A stretch of 64,000 bases of DNA from assembly GCA_964620595.1 (NCBI GenBank), contig CAZUHP010000007.1, positions 1-64,000 of the forward strand, read 5' to 3'. The position numbers and the translations under genes are program-made. This document shows positions 44,440-52,162 of the stretch, piece by piece (position 1 is the first letter of the stretch; the number at the start of each line of letters is the position of its first letter). The notes beneath the pieces are model-generated. The model worked only from the letters and a program-made list of their open reading frames with translations. It had not been told where the DNA came from and did no database searches. Source of the DNA: Desulfocarbo sp964620595 (GTDB taxonomy: Bacteria > Desulfobacterota > Desulfarculia > Desulfarculales > Desulfarculaceae).

Positions 44440-45003
44440 TCAGTACTCGATGCCGCGCCGGGCCACGTGGCCGGAGTAGTAGGGGTGCTTGCGCTGCACG
44501 AACTCGGTCACGTAATCGGCGCCGGCCCGTATCTCCGGGGCGGCGTCCGCCCCGCTCATCACCAGCTCGGTCTTGCCCCGGCAAAGGTCCATGAGGTCCA
44601 GTATCTGGGACTTTTGCAGCACGTTGAAGATGACGGTGTTCAATATCTCGTCGCAGATCAACAGCTCCACCCCCTCCTTCACCGCCTGGCGGGCGAAGTA
44701 GAGGGCGGTCTCGGCGTGCTCGTAGTGGATGCTGGTGGGCCCCTTGGAGAGAATGAAGGGATGGTGGCCGGGACAGCGGTAGGAGACATTGGGTATGTCC
44801 GCCAGGATGCGGGCCTCGCTGGAGTCGCCACCCTTCATGAACTGGGACCACACCACCCTCAGGCCGGCTCCTGAGGCCCGGACGGCCAAGCCGATGCAGC
44901 GGGAGGTCTTGCCCACGCCCGGGCCGTAGCAGACATGGATCAGGCCATAGCGTTCCCGGTGCAGTATACCCGAGCGTTCCTGGGGGTAGTAGACTGGTTT
45001 CAT
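44440..45003 (-). CDS. CobO-like corrinoid adenosyltransferase paralogue
   Basis: 187 residues. Walker A GPGVGKTSR (the CobO/BtuR family consensus is GNGKGKTT), QFMKGGDSSEARIL and LLICDEILNTVIF (Walker B), as in the second copy at 45127. N- and C-terminal differences (an MKPVYYPQERSG start, an FVQRKHPYYSGHVARRGIEY end) suggest a diverged specificity. The ribosome site is weak. It is divergent from its paralogue (123 bp apart). Confidence 0.75.
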   Translation of the reverse strand: MKPVYYPQERSGILHRERYGLIHVCYGPGVGKTSRCIGLAVRASGAGLRVVWSQFMKGGDSSEARILADIPNVSYRCPGHHPFILSKGPTSIHYEHAETALYFARQAVKEGVELLICDEILNTVIFNVLQKSQILDLMDLCRGKTELVMSGADAAPEIRAGADYVTEFVQRKHPYYSGHVARRGIEY

Positions 45004-45126
45004 GCAATCATCCAGAGGGATGGGGTTAGAGGGGCCGCAACCGGCCCCAATTATGACATCTTTCCGGCCGAAGGCAAGCATCGCGGAGATGGCGGCCAGC
45101 GGGCGGCACAGGAAGGAGCGCTGAAC

Positions 45127-45651
45127 ATGGCCAGGCGGCAGGGGCTGGTGATGATCAACACCGGCAATGGCAAGGGCAAGACCACGGCCGCCCTGGGGGC
45201 CGCCCTGCGCGCGGCGGGCCAGGGGCTGAAGGTGCTCATTCTCCAGTTCATCAAGGGAGGCGCCACCTACGGGGAGTTGAAGGGGGTCGGCTATTTACCC
45301 GGGGTGGAGATACGCCCCTTGGGGCTGGGCCTGATCGGAGACGATGACGACTTGGCGCCGCACCGGGACAAGGCGCGCCAGGGCTGGGACCTGGCCCGGC
45401 GGGAGGTGCTGGCCGGTGACTGGGACCTGGTGGTGCTGGACGAGCTGTGCGTGGCCATGCACTATGGCTTCGTTTCCCTGGAGGAGGTGTCGGCGCTCCT
45501 CCGGGAAAGGCCGGCCGAGTTGATCCTGGTTATCACCGGGCGCTATTGTCCCGAGGCCCTGTTGGCCCAGGCGGACACGGTGACCCGCATGCAGGCGGTC
45601 AAGCACCACCTGGACCAGGGCCTGACCAGCCAGGCGGGGGTGGAGTACTAG
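45127..45651 (+). CDS. cobO: cob(I)yrinic acid a,c-diamide adenosyltransferase (CobO/BtuR type)
   Basis: 174 residues. Walker A NTGNGKGKTTAALG at the N-terminus, ILQFIKGG, VVLDELCVAMHYG (Walker B) and AVKHHLDQGLTSQAGVEY at the C-terminus, all canonical CobO. It makes adenosylcobalamin from corrinoid and ATP. RBS AAGGAG. Its stop overlaps the converging PurM-like gene by CTAG. Confidence 0.9.
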   Translation: MARRQGLVMINTGNGKGKTTAALGAALRAAGQGLKVLILQFIKGGATYGELKGVGYLPGVEIRPLGLGLIGDDDDLAPHRDKARQGWDLARREVLAGDWDLVVLDELCVAMHYGFVSLEEVSALLRERPAELILVITGRYCPEALLAQADTVTRMQAVKHHLDQGLTSQAGVEY

Positions 45652-46646
45652 GAGGCGGCGTCCGGCTGGTGCCGGATGCCGGTTATGGCCTGGCGCCGGA
45701 AGTCGAACAATATCTCGCGCTGGCCGGCCGCGGACAGGCGCACCACCGGCTCGGCGATGACCTCGCCAATGGCGGCGGCGGCCAGGCCCCGCTCGGCAAA
45801 GAGGCGGAGCACCCGGGAGCAATCACCGGGGCTGACCGACAGCACGAAGCCGTAGCTCATGAAGGACAGGAGCCAATCCTCCCACTCCAGGCCCTGGGGA
45901 CGGGGCAGGGTCAACAGGTCGATCTCGGCGCCCACCCCGGAATTCTCCATCATGATGGCCGCGGTGCCCACCAGGCCGGCGTTGGATACGTCCTTGGCCG
46001 CCCGGGCCAGGCCCTGCTCGGCGATGAGCGGCATGATCTCCAGGCGCTCCTTGAGTTCCTCCGCGCTCTTGCCGCTGTTGGCGTCCCAGCTTTTCACCGA
46101 GCGGCAGCCCGGCTGGCCCCGGAGGTCCACCGCCACCACCAGCACCTCTCCCGGCCGGGCCAGGTGGCTGCGCAGTAGCGCCTGGGCCTGGCCCAGGATG
46201 GCCACCGACAGGGCGGGCTGGGCCGGGGGGGCGTCGGGGTGCAGGTGGCCGCCCACCATGGGCACCCCTAGCTTGCGGCAGCCCTTGGCAATGCCCGCCA
46301 CCACCTGGGCCCGCTGCTCCGCCTCCCCGCTGGCCAGCACGTTGACCATGGCCAGGGGGCGGCCGCCCATGGAGTAGATGTCGTTGACCGTGACCATGAC
46401 CGCGGCCTTGCCCGCCGCGTAGGGCTCGTTGAGCAAGAGCCCGGTCATGATGCCGTCGCAGGCCAGGAGCAGGTAGTGGTCGCCATGGGGGATCACTGCG
46501 GCGTCGTCCCCGTAGTTGGGGAGTTGGGGGCCGGGCACGCCTTCCAGCACCAGCTCGCGGAAAACCTCGGCAATGGGCTCCTTGCGCTGAAGACCGGGAT
46601 AGGCGCGCAACCTGCCGGCTATCTCCGTGAGGTCCAGCTTGGCCAT
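45648..46646 (-). CDS. PurM/AIR-synthase-like protein (sll0787 type)
   Basis: 332 residues of the AIR-synthase superfamily. LPNYGDDAAVIPHGDHYLLL (nucleotide loop), VMVTVNDIYSMGGRPLAMVN, GGHLHPDAPPAQPALSV and KDVSNAGLVGTAAIMM are seen. The pattern resembles the sll0787 family, found next to radical-SAM and GNAT proteins in the nitrilase-associated Nit1C clusters; that resemblance is from memory of the family, not a search. Last gene of the minus-strand transporter operon. Confidence 0.7.
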   Translation of the reverse strand: MAKLDLTEIAGRLRAYPGLQRKEPIAEVFRELVLEGVPGPQLPNYGDDAAVIPHGDHYLLLACDGIMTGLLLNEPYAAGKAAVMVTVNDIYSMGGRPLAMVNVLASGEAEQRAQVVAGIAKGCRKLGVPMVGGHLHPDAPPAQPALSVAILGQAQALLRSHLARPGEVLVVAVDLRGQPGCRSVKSWDANSGKSAEELKERLEIMPLIAEQGLARAAKDVSNAGLVGTAAIMMENSGVGAEIDLLTLPRPQGLEWEDWLLSFMSYGFVLSVSPGDCSRVLRLFAERGLAAAAIGEVIAEPVVRLSAAGQREILFDFRRQAITGIRHQPDAAS

Positions 46647-46669
46647 GGGGGTAATGCTCTCCTTTTTCC

Positions 46670-48193
46670 TCACACCCGGTCCAGATCGGCCTGCATGAGC
46701 TGATGGGAATGGCCCAGAAGCTCGAAGGGCTCGCCCACCCGCCACCAGCCCAAGCGCTCGAACCAGCGCACGTTGCGCCGCTGGATGGTGGCGGTGAACT
46801 TGGTGCAGCGGCGGCGCTTGACCGTGCGCATGGCCTCGCGCACCAGTCCCTCCCCCGCTCCGGTGGCCCGCTCCCGGCGTACCACGGCCAGGCGCCCCCC
46901 CACCCAGTGGCCCTGGCTGTCGGCCACCGGAAACACCCGCACCGTGCCCACCACCTCCCGGCCCCTGAGCGCCACCAGGTGGATGCTGCGCGGGTCCTCG
47001 GCGTCCTGGTCGCTCTCCTGGAAAAGGCCCTGCTCCTCCACGAAGACCTGGCGGCGGATGGCAAAGGCGGCCTGGCGCTCGGCCTCGGTGCGGGCGGGCA
47101 GGAAGACCAGCTCGGCCGGGGGCAGCTCCCAGGCCGCGATGGCCGAGCAGGCCCCGCAGCGCACGCAGCCGGCCCGGCAGGCCGCGGCGGAGAGCCCCCG
47201 GGATTGGAGGATCAGGGCCAACTCGGCATAGAGTCGCTTCATCAGCCCGGGCGGGGGTGGCTCGGCCCCGGCCAGACGCGAGCCGGGAATGGGCCTCAGC
47301 GGCACCAGGAAGGGATAGACCCCCAGCTCCGCCAGGAAGCGGCAACCCTCGAGCAGGGACTCGGGGCTCTCCCCCAGGCCGGCCAGGAGGAAGCTGGACA
47401 CCTGGTTGGGGCCGAACACCTCCACTGCCCGGCGCCAGGCCCCTTGGAAGGCGGCCAGGCCCAGGGCGGCCTTGGCCGGGGCCTGGCGGGCCAGGACCTG
47501 GGGGTCGAAGCTCTCGATGTGGATGCCCACCGTGTCCACCCCCGCCTCCTTGAGCCGGGCCAGGTCCTCGCCCTTTGGAGGCGGCATGAACTGGGCATGC
47601 ACCGGCAGGCCGCTGGCCTTTTTTATGGCCCGGGCGCACTCGGCCAGAAACGGCAGCTCGCTGCCCGGGGGGGCGGCGCTGCCGGTGGTCAGCACCACCT
47701 GGCGCACCCCGTCCAGCTCCCGGGCGGCGGCCGCCACCTCGGCCAGTTGGGCCGGGCTCTTGCGGGCCAGGGTGCGGCCCGCTTGCAGGGAAAGCTCGAT
47801 GCCGCAGAAGGCACAGCGTTGGGGCGAGTTCCAGAACACGCATTTCTGCAAGACCGTGCTGGCCAGGCAATCGCGCCCGTGCAGCAGGGCTATCTGGTGG
47901 TAGGGCACCCCTTCTTCGGTGCGGCGGGCATAGAAGCGCGGCGGGCGCGGGACCTCCACCGGCAGCAAGGGGCGGTCCTTCTGGTAGAGCAGGGCATGGC
48001 CGTTCTCCCGGCCCAGGCGGTAGGGCGAGCGCGCCACAAAGGGGCTCTGGGTGGGGGCGTTCACCGCGAATCCATCCAGGGTGAACGCCCCGCCCTCGGC
48101 CGGACCGGCACCTCCCCGGCGGGAGCCGATATCCTGCGCCACCTTCAGTCCCAGGCTCTGCAGGTCAGCTATGATCTCGCCTGTGTCTGGCAT
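46670..48193 (-). CDS. radical-SAM/GNAT fusion protein (MSMEG_0568/0567-like)
   Basis: 507 residues. The N-terminal part matches the MSMEG_0568 family: SRRGGAGPAEGGAFTLDGFA, then VPYHQIALLHGRDCLASTVLQ, cluster cysteines C118-x8-C127-x2-C130 and LTTGSAAPPGSELP. A second cluster, C339, C343, C346, C349 (CRAGCVRCGAC), follows. From about residue 365 a GNAT acetyltransferase fold runs to the end (RRQVFVEEQGLF, VVGTVRVFPV and RRRCTKFTATIQRRNVRWFE), as in MSMEG_0567. These are usually two adjacent genes; here they are fused. ATG 48193 with GGGAG. The product of the pathway is unknown. Confidence 0.8.
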   Translation of the reverse strand: MPDTGEIIADLQSLGLKVAQDIGSRRGGAGPAEGGAFTLDGFAVNAPTQSPFVARSPYRLGRENGHALLYQKDRPLLPVEVPRPPRFYARRTEEGVPYHQIALLHGRDCLASTVLQKCVFWNSPQRCAFCGIELSLQAGRTLARKSPAQLAEVAAAARELDGVRQVVLTTGSAAPPGSELPFLAECARAIKKASGLPVHAQFMPPPKGEDLARLKEAGVDTVGIHIESFDPQVLARQAPAKAALGLAAFQGAWRRAVEVFGPNQVSSFLLAGLGESPESLLEGCRFLAELGVYPFLVPLRPIPGSRLAGAEPPPPGLMKRLYAELALILQSRGLSAAACRAGCVRCGACSAIAAWELPPAELVFLPARTEAERQAAFAIRRQVFVEEQGLFQESDQDAEDPRSIHLVALRGREVVGTVRVFPVADSQGHWVGGRLAVVRRERATGAGEGLVREAMRTVKRRRCTKFTATIQRRNVRWFERLGWWRVGEPFELLGHSHQLMQADLDRV

Positions 48194-48274
48194 TACTCCC
48201 ACCCGCAGGGCTCGCGCCCCGCCCGCACAGGTTGCGCCGGCATGTCCGCCCCGGCCGGGGGCGGGCGGTTTCTC

Positions 48275-48871
48275 CTAGCCGGCCAGCTTGGCCGCCACCT
48301 CGGCCACCCGCTTTCCCACGCCCCGGGCGGTGGTCAGGCCGAACTTGTCCTCGGCCATGCCGCCCTCGCCGCCGGAAAAACCAGTGCCCCCCAGGTGGCT
48401 GGTGGGCTTGCCGTCACCCACCACCACCATGTCCTGGGTCAGCATGGCGGCGTGGATCTGCTGCAGGGTGATGCTCTGGCCGCCGTTGCGCGCCCCGCCC
48501 ACCGCGATGGCCCCGCCCACCTTGTTGCGGAGCAGGAAACCGTTGCGCCTGAGGGGCACCAAGCGGTCCAGGAATGCCTTGGCCTGGGAGGTCATGCCGC
48601 TCAGGTAGACCGGGCTGGCCAGGATGATCCCGGCCAGCTCCGGGTCGGCCAGGGTGGGCAGCAGCTCGGTCAGGTCGTCCTTCTGGGAGCAGCGCAGTTC
48701 CTTGAGGCACTTGCCGCAGGCCAGGCAGCCGCCGATCTTCTTGCCCGCCAACTCCACCAACTCGGTCTCCATCCCGGGCACCGCCTCCCGGGCCGCCTCC
48801 AGGGCGGCGTTCAGGGCCAGGTAGCTGGTCTGTCCCTTGCGGGGACTGGCGCACACACCGATTATCTTCAT
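48275..48871 (-). CDS. iron-sulfur flavoprotein (NADPH-dependent FMN reductase fold)
   Basis: 198 residues. The flavodoxin-like FMN loop is ASPRKGQTSYLALN. Compact cysteine motif GCLACGKCLKELRC (C-x2-C-x2-C-x5-C) is the 4Fe-4S site of Isf-type proteins. ASPVYLSGMTSQAKAFLDRL follows. It handles one- or two-electron transfer in anaerobes. It begins 2 nt after the ABC ATPase stop and is therefore in the operon. Confidence 0.82.
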   Translation of the reverse strand: MKIIGVCASPRKGQTSYLALNAALEAAREAVPGMETELVELAGKKIGGCLACGKCLKELRCSQKDDLTELLPTLADPELAGIILASPVYLSGMTSQAKAFLDRLVPLRRNGFLLRNKVGGAIAVGGARNGGQSITLQQIHAAMLTQDMVVVGDGKPTSHLGGTGFSGGEGGMAEDKFGLTTARGVGKRVAEVAAKLAG

Positions 48872-48873
48872 TC

Positions 48874-49641
48874 TCAGCCTCCTTGTTCGCGGCGCTCCTC
48901 GTGCAGCAGGGCCAGTACCTCCCGGCGGAGCCGGTTGCATTCATTGCTGGTGCGGTCGCGGGGCCGGCTGGCCTCCACCGGGAAGCGGCCCAGCACCCGG
49001 GCCGGCCGGCGGGAGAGCACCAATATCTCGTCGCTGAGGAACACCGCCTCGTCCACGTTGTGGGTCACGAAAATAATAGTATCCCGCCGTTGCTCCCAGA
49101 CCTCCAGCAGGAATTCCTGCAAGCCGTTGCGGGTCTGGCTGTCCAGGGAGCCGAAGGGCTCGTCCATCAACACCACCTTCGGCTCCATGATCAAGGTGCG
49201 GGCAATGGCCACCCGCTGCTGCATGCCGCCGGACAGGTCCTTGGGAAAGCGGTGCTCGAAACCCTCCAGGCCAAAGGCCCGCACATAGGCCATGGCTTGC
49301 CGGCGGCGTTGGGCCGGGGACACACCCTGCATCTCCAGGCCCACCTCTATATTCTGCAGGGTGGAGCGCCAGGGGAACAGGGCATATTGCTGGAACACCA
49401 GGCCCACCCGGGAGGAGGAGGCCCGCACCGGCTCGCCGTCCAGGAGCACCTCCCCCCCGCTGGCGGGCTCCAGGCCGGCGATTATCCGCAGCAGGGTGGT
49501 CTTGCCGCAGCCGCTGGGGCCCACCACCGCCAGGAAGCGGCCGTGGGCCAGCTCCAGCTCCAGCCCGGCCAGCACCTCCACCTCGCCCCCCCGTGCGTCG
49601 CCGCCGAAGGTCTTGCGGAGTCCTCTTATCTCCAGGCCCAA
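48874..49641 (-). CDS. ABC transporter ATPase (SsuB/TauB/NrtD type)
   Basis: 255 residues. Walker A GPSGCGKTTL, Q-loop QQYALFPW, signature LSGGMQQRVAIART, Walker B VVLMDEPFGSLD and H-loop FVTHNVDEAV. TTG start with GAGGAGG upstream. Works with the permease (49652) and binding protein (50404). Confidence 0.92.
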   Translation of the reverse strand: MGLEIRGLRKTFGGDARGGEVEVLAGLELELAHGRFLAVVGPSGCGKTTLLRIIAGLEPASGGEVLLDGEPVRASSSRVGLVFQQYALFPWRSTLQNIEVGLEMQGVSPAQRRRQAMAYVRAFGLEGFEHRFPKDLSGGMQQRVAIARTLIMEPKVVLMDEPFGSLDSQTRNGLQEFLLEVWEQRRDTIIFVTHNVDEAVFLSDEILVLSRRPARVLGRFPVEASRPRDRTSNECNRLRREVLALLHEERREQGG

Positions 49642-49651
49642 GGCAGCCTCC

Positions 49652-50407
49652 TCATTTCCAGGGCAACAGCTTGGCCTCCGCCCAGCGGATGGCCGCGTCG
49701 ATGAGAAGCCCGGTAAGGCCGATCACCACCATGCCCGCGATGATCTCGTCGGAACGTTGGATGTCCCGGGCGGTCATTATCATGTAGCCCAGGCCGTAGC
49801 CGGAGCGCACCCCGGTGAACTCCGCCGCCACCAGGGTCATCCAGCCGATGCCCAGGCCGATGCGCAGCCCCACGAAGATGCTGGGCAGGGAGCCGGGCAG
49901 GAGCACCTTCCACAGGAGGTTCCGGTCGTTGGCTCCCAGGGTGCGGGCCGCTTCCAGGAGGGTGGGGTTGATGGCCAGCACCCCGGCCACCGTGTTCAGC
50001 AGGATGGGGAAGAAGGCTCCCAGGAAGATGATGAAGGCGGCGGACTTGACCCCGATGCCGAACCAGAGGATGGAGATGGGTATCCAGGCCAGGGGCGGCA
50101 CCGGCCGCACCATCTCCACCAGGGGGGTGACTATCTCCCGCAGCCGCCGCGACCAGCCCATCAAAAGGCCCAGGGGCACCCCCACCGCTGCGGCCAGGAA
50201 GAAGCCCCAGGCCACCCGGTAGAGGCTCATGAGCAGGTGGTAGGGCAGGGTGTGGCCCGGCGGCATGCCCGCCACCATGAGGTCCCAGAAGCCGGCCACC
50301 ACCGCCAGGGGCGAGGGCAGCTTGTAGGCCGGTATGACCCCGGCCAGGCAAAGCCCCTGCCACAGGGCCACCAGGGCCAGGGGCACCAGGTAGCGGCTGG
50401 CTCTCAT
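49652..50407 (-). CDS. ABC transporter permease (SsuC/TauC type)
   Basis: 251 residues, about six transmembrane segments. The EAA loop is in LLEAARTLGANDRNLLWKVLLPGSLP. Start overlaps the binding-protein stop by ATGA. Sulfonate/taurine/nitrate/nitrile-type importer. Confidence 0.9.
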   Translation of the reverse strand: MRASRYLVPLALVALWQGLCLAGVIPAYKLPSPLAVVAGFWDLMVAGMPPGHTLPYHLLMSLYRVAWGFFLAAAVGVPLGLLMGWSRRLREIVTPLVEMVRPVPPLAWIPISILWFGIGVKSAAFIIFLGAFFPILLNTVAGVLAINPTLLEAARTLGANDRNLLWKVLLPGSLPSIFVGLRIGLGIGWMTLVAAEFTGVRSGYGLGYMIMTARDIQRSDEIIAGMVVIGLTGLLIDAAIRWAEAKLLPWK

Positions 50408-51369
50408 CTGGTCAACACCGCCTCCAGCAGCTTGCCGTTCAAGAAGCGCGCCAGGAAGGCATCCACGTCTTTCACCTTGATATAGCCGTTCTTGGCCAAG
50501 AGGGCGACGTACTCCCGCTCGCCCGCCACGCTGATCCGGTAGGTGTAGTTCACGTTGGCCATGGCCAGGCGCACCGTGGCCGGGTCCATGCCGGTGTAGC
50601 GCACCCCGATCTTCAGCGCCTCCTCGGGGTGCTGGTTGATGAAGTCAGTGGCCTTCACGTGGGCGGCCACCATCTTCTGGGCGTCCTGGGGGCGCTCGGC
50701 CAGGAACTTCCGGTCGGCCACCAGCACGCAGCAGGGATGGCCCGGCCAGATGTCGGCCGAGGTGACCAGCACCTTGCCCACTCTCATGGTCCGGGCCTTG
50801 GCCGGATAGGGCTCCCAGGCGATGAAGGCGTCGATCTGTCTGCTCCTCAAGGCGCCGATCATCTCCGGCGGCTTGAGCACCATGATCCGCACCTTGCCCG
50901 CGGGCACCCCATGCTTGGCCAGGGCCTTGCGGAGCAAAAAGTCCTGCACCGTGGAGTGGCCGGGCACCGCCACGCTCTTGCCCGCCAGTTGGGCCACCTT
51001 GGTCATGGCCGAGCCCCGGCGCACCACCACTGCCGAGCCCTCGGTGTTCACCTGGGCCAGCACCTGCACCCGGGCGGCTCCGTTGGCCACCGCGGTGGTG
51101 GCCGGGGCCTCGCCCACGTAGCCCATGTCCAGCTCGCCGGCGGCAAAGGCGCTCATCTCCTCCGGCCCGGCCTTGAAGATACCGGCCACCTCCACCTTGA
51201 GCCCCTCTTTCTGGTAGAAGCCCTTTTCCAGGGCCACCCAGCAGGCGAGTTGGTGGATGTCGGCCTGCAGGTAGCCGATGCGTATGGCCTTCATGGCCCA
51301 GGCGGGCCCCGCCAGGGCGGCCGCCAGGATCAGGCTCAGCCCCCAGGTGACAAGCTTGGCGCGGCTCAT
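50404..51369 (-). CDS. periplasmic substrate-binding protein (SsuA/TauA/NMT1 type)
   Basis: 321 residues with a signal peptide (cleavage near AWA-MKA). Family features: GYLQADIHQLACWVALEKGFY, FAAGELDMGYVGEAPATTAV and the substrate-contact VPGHSTVQDFLLRKAL. The second of two closely spaced ATGs (51369) is preferred because it is 9 nt from GGAGGG; the first (51378) abuts it. Substrate cannot be told between sulfonates, nitriles and related small molecules. Confidence 0.85.
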   Translation of the reverse strand: MSRAKLVTWGLSLILAAALAGPAWAMKAIRIGYLQADIHQLACWVALEKGFYQKEGLKVEVAGIFKAGPEEMSAFAAGELDMGYVGEAPATTAVANGAARVQVLAQVNTEGSAVVVRRGSAMTKVAQLAGKSVAVPGHSTVQDFLLRKALAKHGVPAGKVRIMVLKPPEMIGALRSRQIDAFIAWEPYPAKARTMRVGKVLVTSADIWPGHPCCVLVADRKFLAERPQDAQKMVAAHVKATDFINQHPEEALKIGVRYTGMDPATVRLAMANVNYTYRISVAGEREYVALLAKNGYIKVKDVDAFLARFLNGKLLEAVLTR

Positions 51370-51406
51370 GTCATCCATCCCTCCGGCTCGGGGTGTACGA
51401 AGCGGG

Positions 51407-52135
51407 TCAACCCGCCGCCAGGGCGCCGGGGCAGGCGACCTCGTAAAAACGGTTCACGGCCAGCCCGGCAAAGAGCACCGCCCCCGGACAGGGTACCACC
51501 AGCTTGCGGCGGAGTTGGCCGCCGATGATCCCATAGTATTCCAGACAGGCGGAGCAAACCTCCACGGTTTTTCCCAGGGAGTAGGGCACGGCCAGGCCGT
51601 CTTCCTCCACGTAGTAGGCCGGCTCTATGAAGTTGGCGTGGGTGGCGCGGTGGCCGATGAAAAGCTCGGCAAAGGAAACGCCCCTGATACCCATCACCCG
51701 CATCCAGCGCTCCTGCTGGGCCGGGTCCTCGGCCTCTATGTCCTCCCAGGCCTGGGGCCGGGCGCTCTGGTAGCTGGGCCTGGTGATGAGGGCCAGCTTC
51801 TCCTCCCGGCCGGGCAGGCGGGGAGGGCGGAACTTCTTCCGCTGGGTGACGATGGTGGTGGGCCGCAGGCCGGCCAGCGGCTCCCGGCTCACCACCAGCA
51901 CCTTGTCCGCGTAGGGGGATTCGGCGTGCCAGCTCAGTTGGCGGCGGCAAAGTCCGTAGCGCTCCCAGCTCCCCGCTGGCACGTAACCCACCGCGATGTC
52001 CCGCGCCAGGGGCACGCACACCGCCTTGCGGGCCAGGTGAAGCTTCACCCCCCGGGCGGTCAGCTCGCGCTCCAGGCGGCCAAAGGCCTCCGCCGCCAGC
52101 CAGTAGACGTATTTGCGGTAGCTTGCCTTGGCCAT
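51407..52135 (-). CDS. unrecognised protein upstream of the ABC operon
   Basis: 242 residues. No signal peptide. The N-terminal 60 residues are basic. The C-terminus has cysteines in VEVCSACLEYYGIIGG, PCPGAVLFAGL and VACPGAL, so a metal site is possible. No family is recognised. It shares the minus strand and ends 37 nt before the binding protein start, so it is probably the first gene of the operon. Confidence 0.6.
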   Translation of the reverse strand: MAKASYRKYVYWLAAEAFGRLERELTARGVKLHLARKAVCVPLARDIAVGYVPAGSWERYGLCRRQLSWHAESPYADKVLVVSREPLAGLRPTTIVTQRKKFRPPRLPGREEKLALITRPSYQSARPQAWEDIEAEDPAQQERWMRVMGIRGVSFAELFIGHRATHANFIEPAYYVEEDGLAVPYSLGKTVEVCSACLEYYGIIGGQLRRKLVVPCPGAVLFAGLAVNRFYEVACPGALAAG

Positions 52136-52162
52136 TGCCCATCCAGGTTATCGGCCGTCTGT

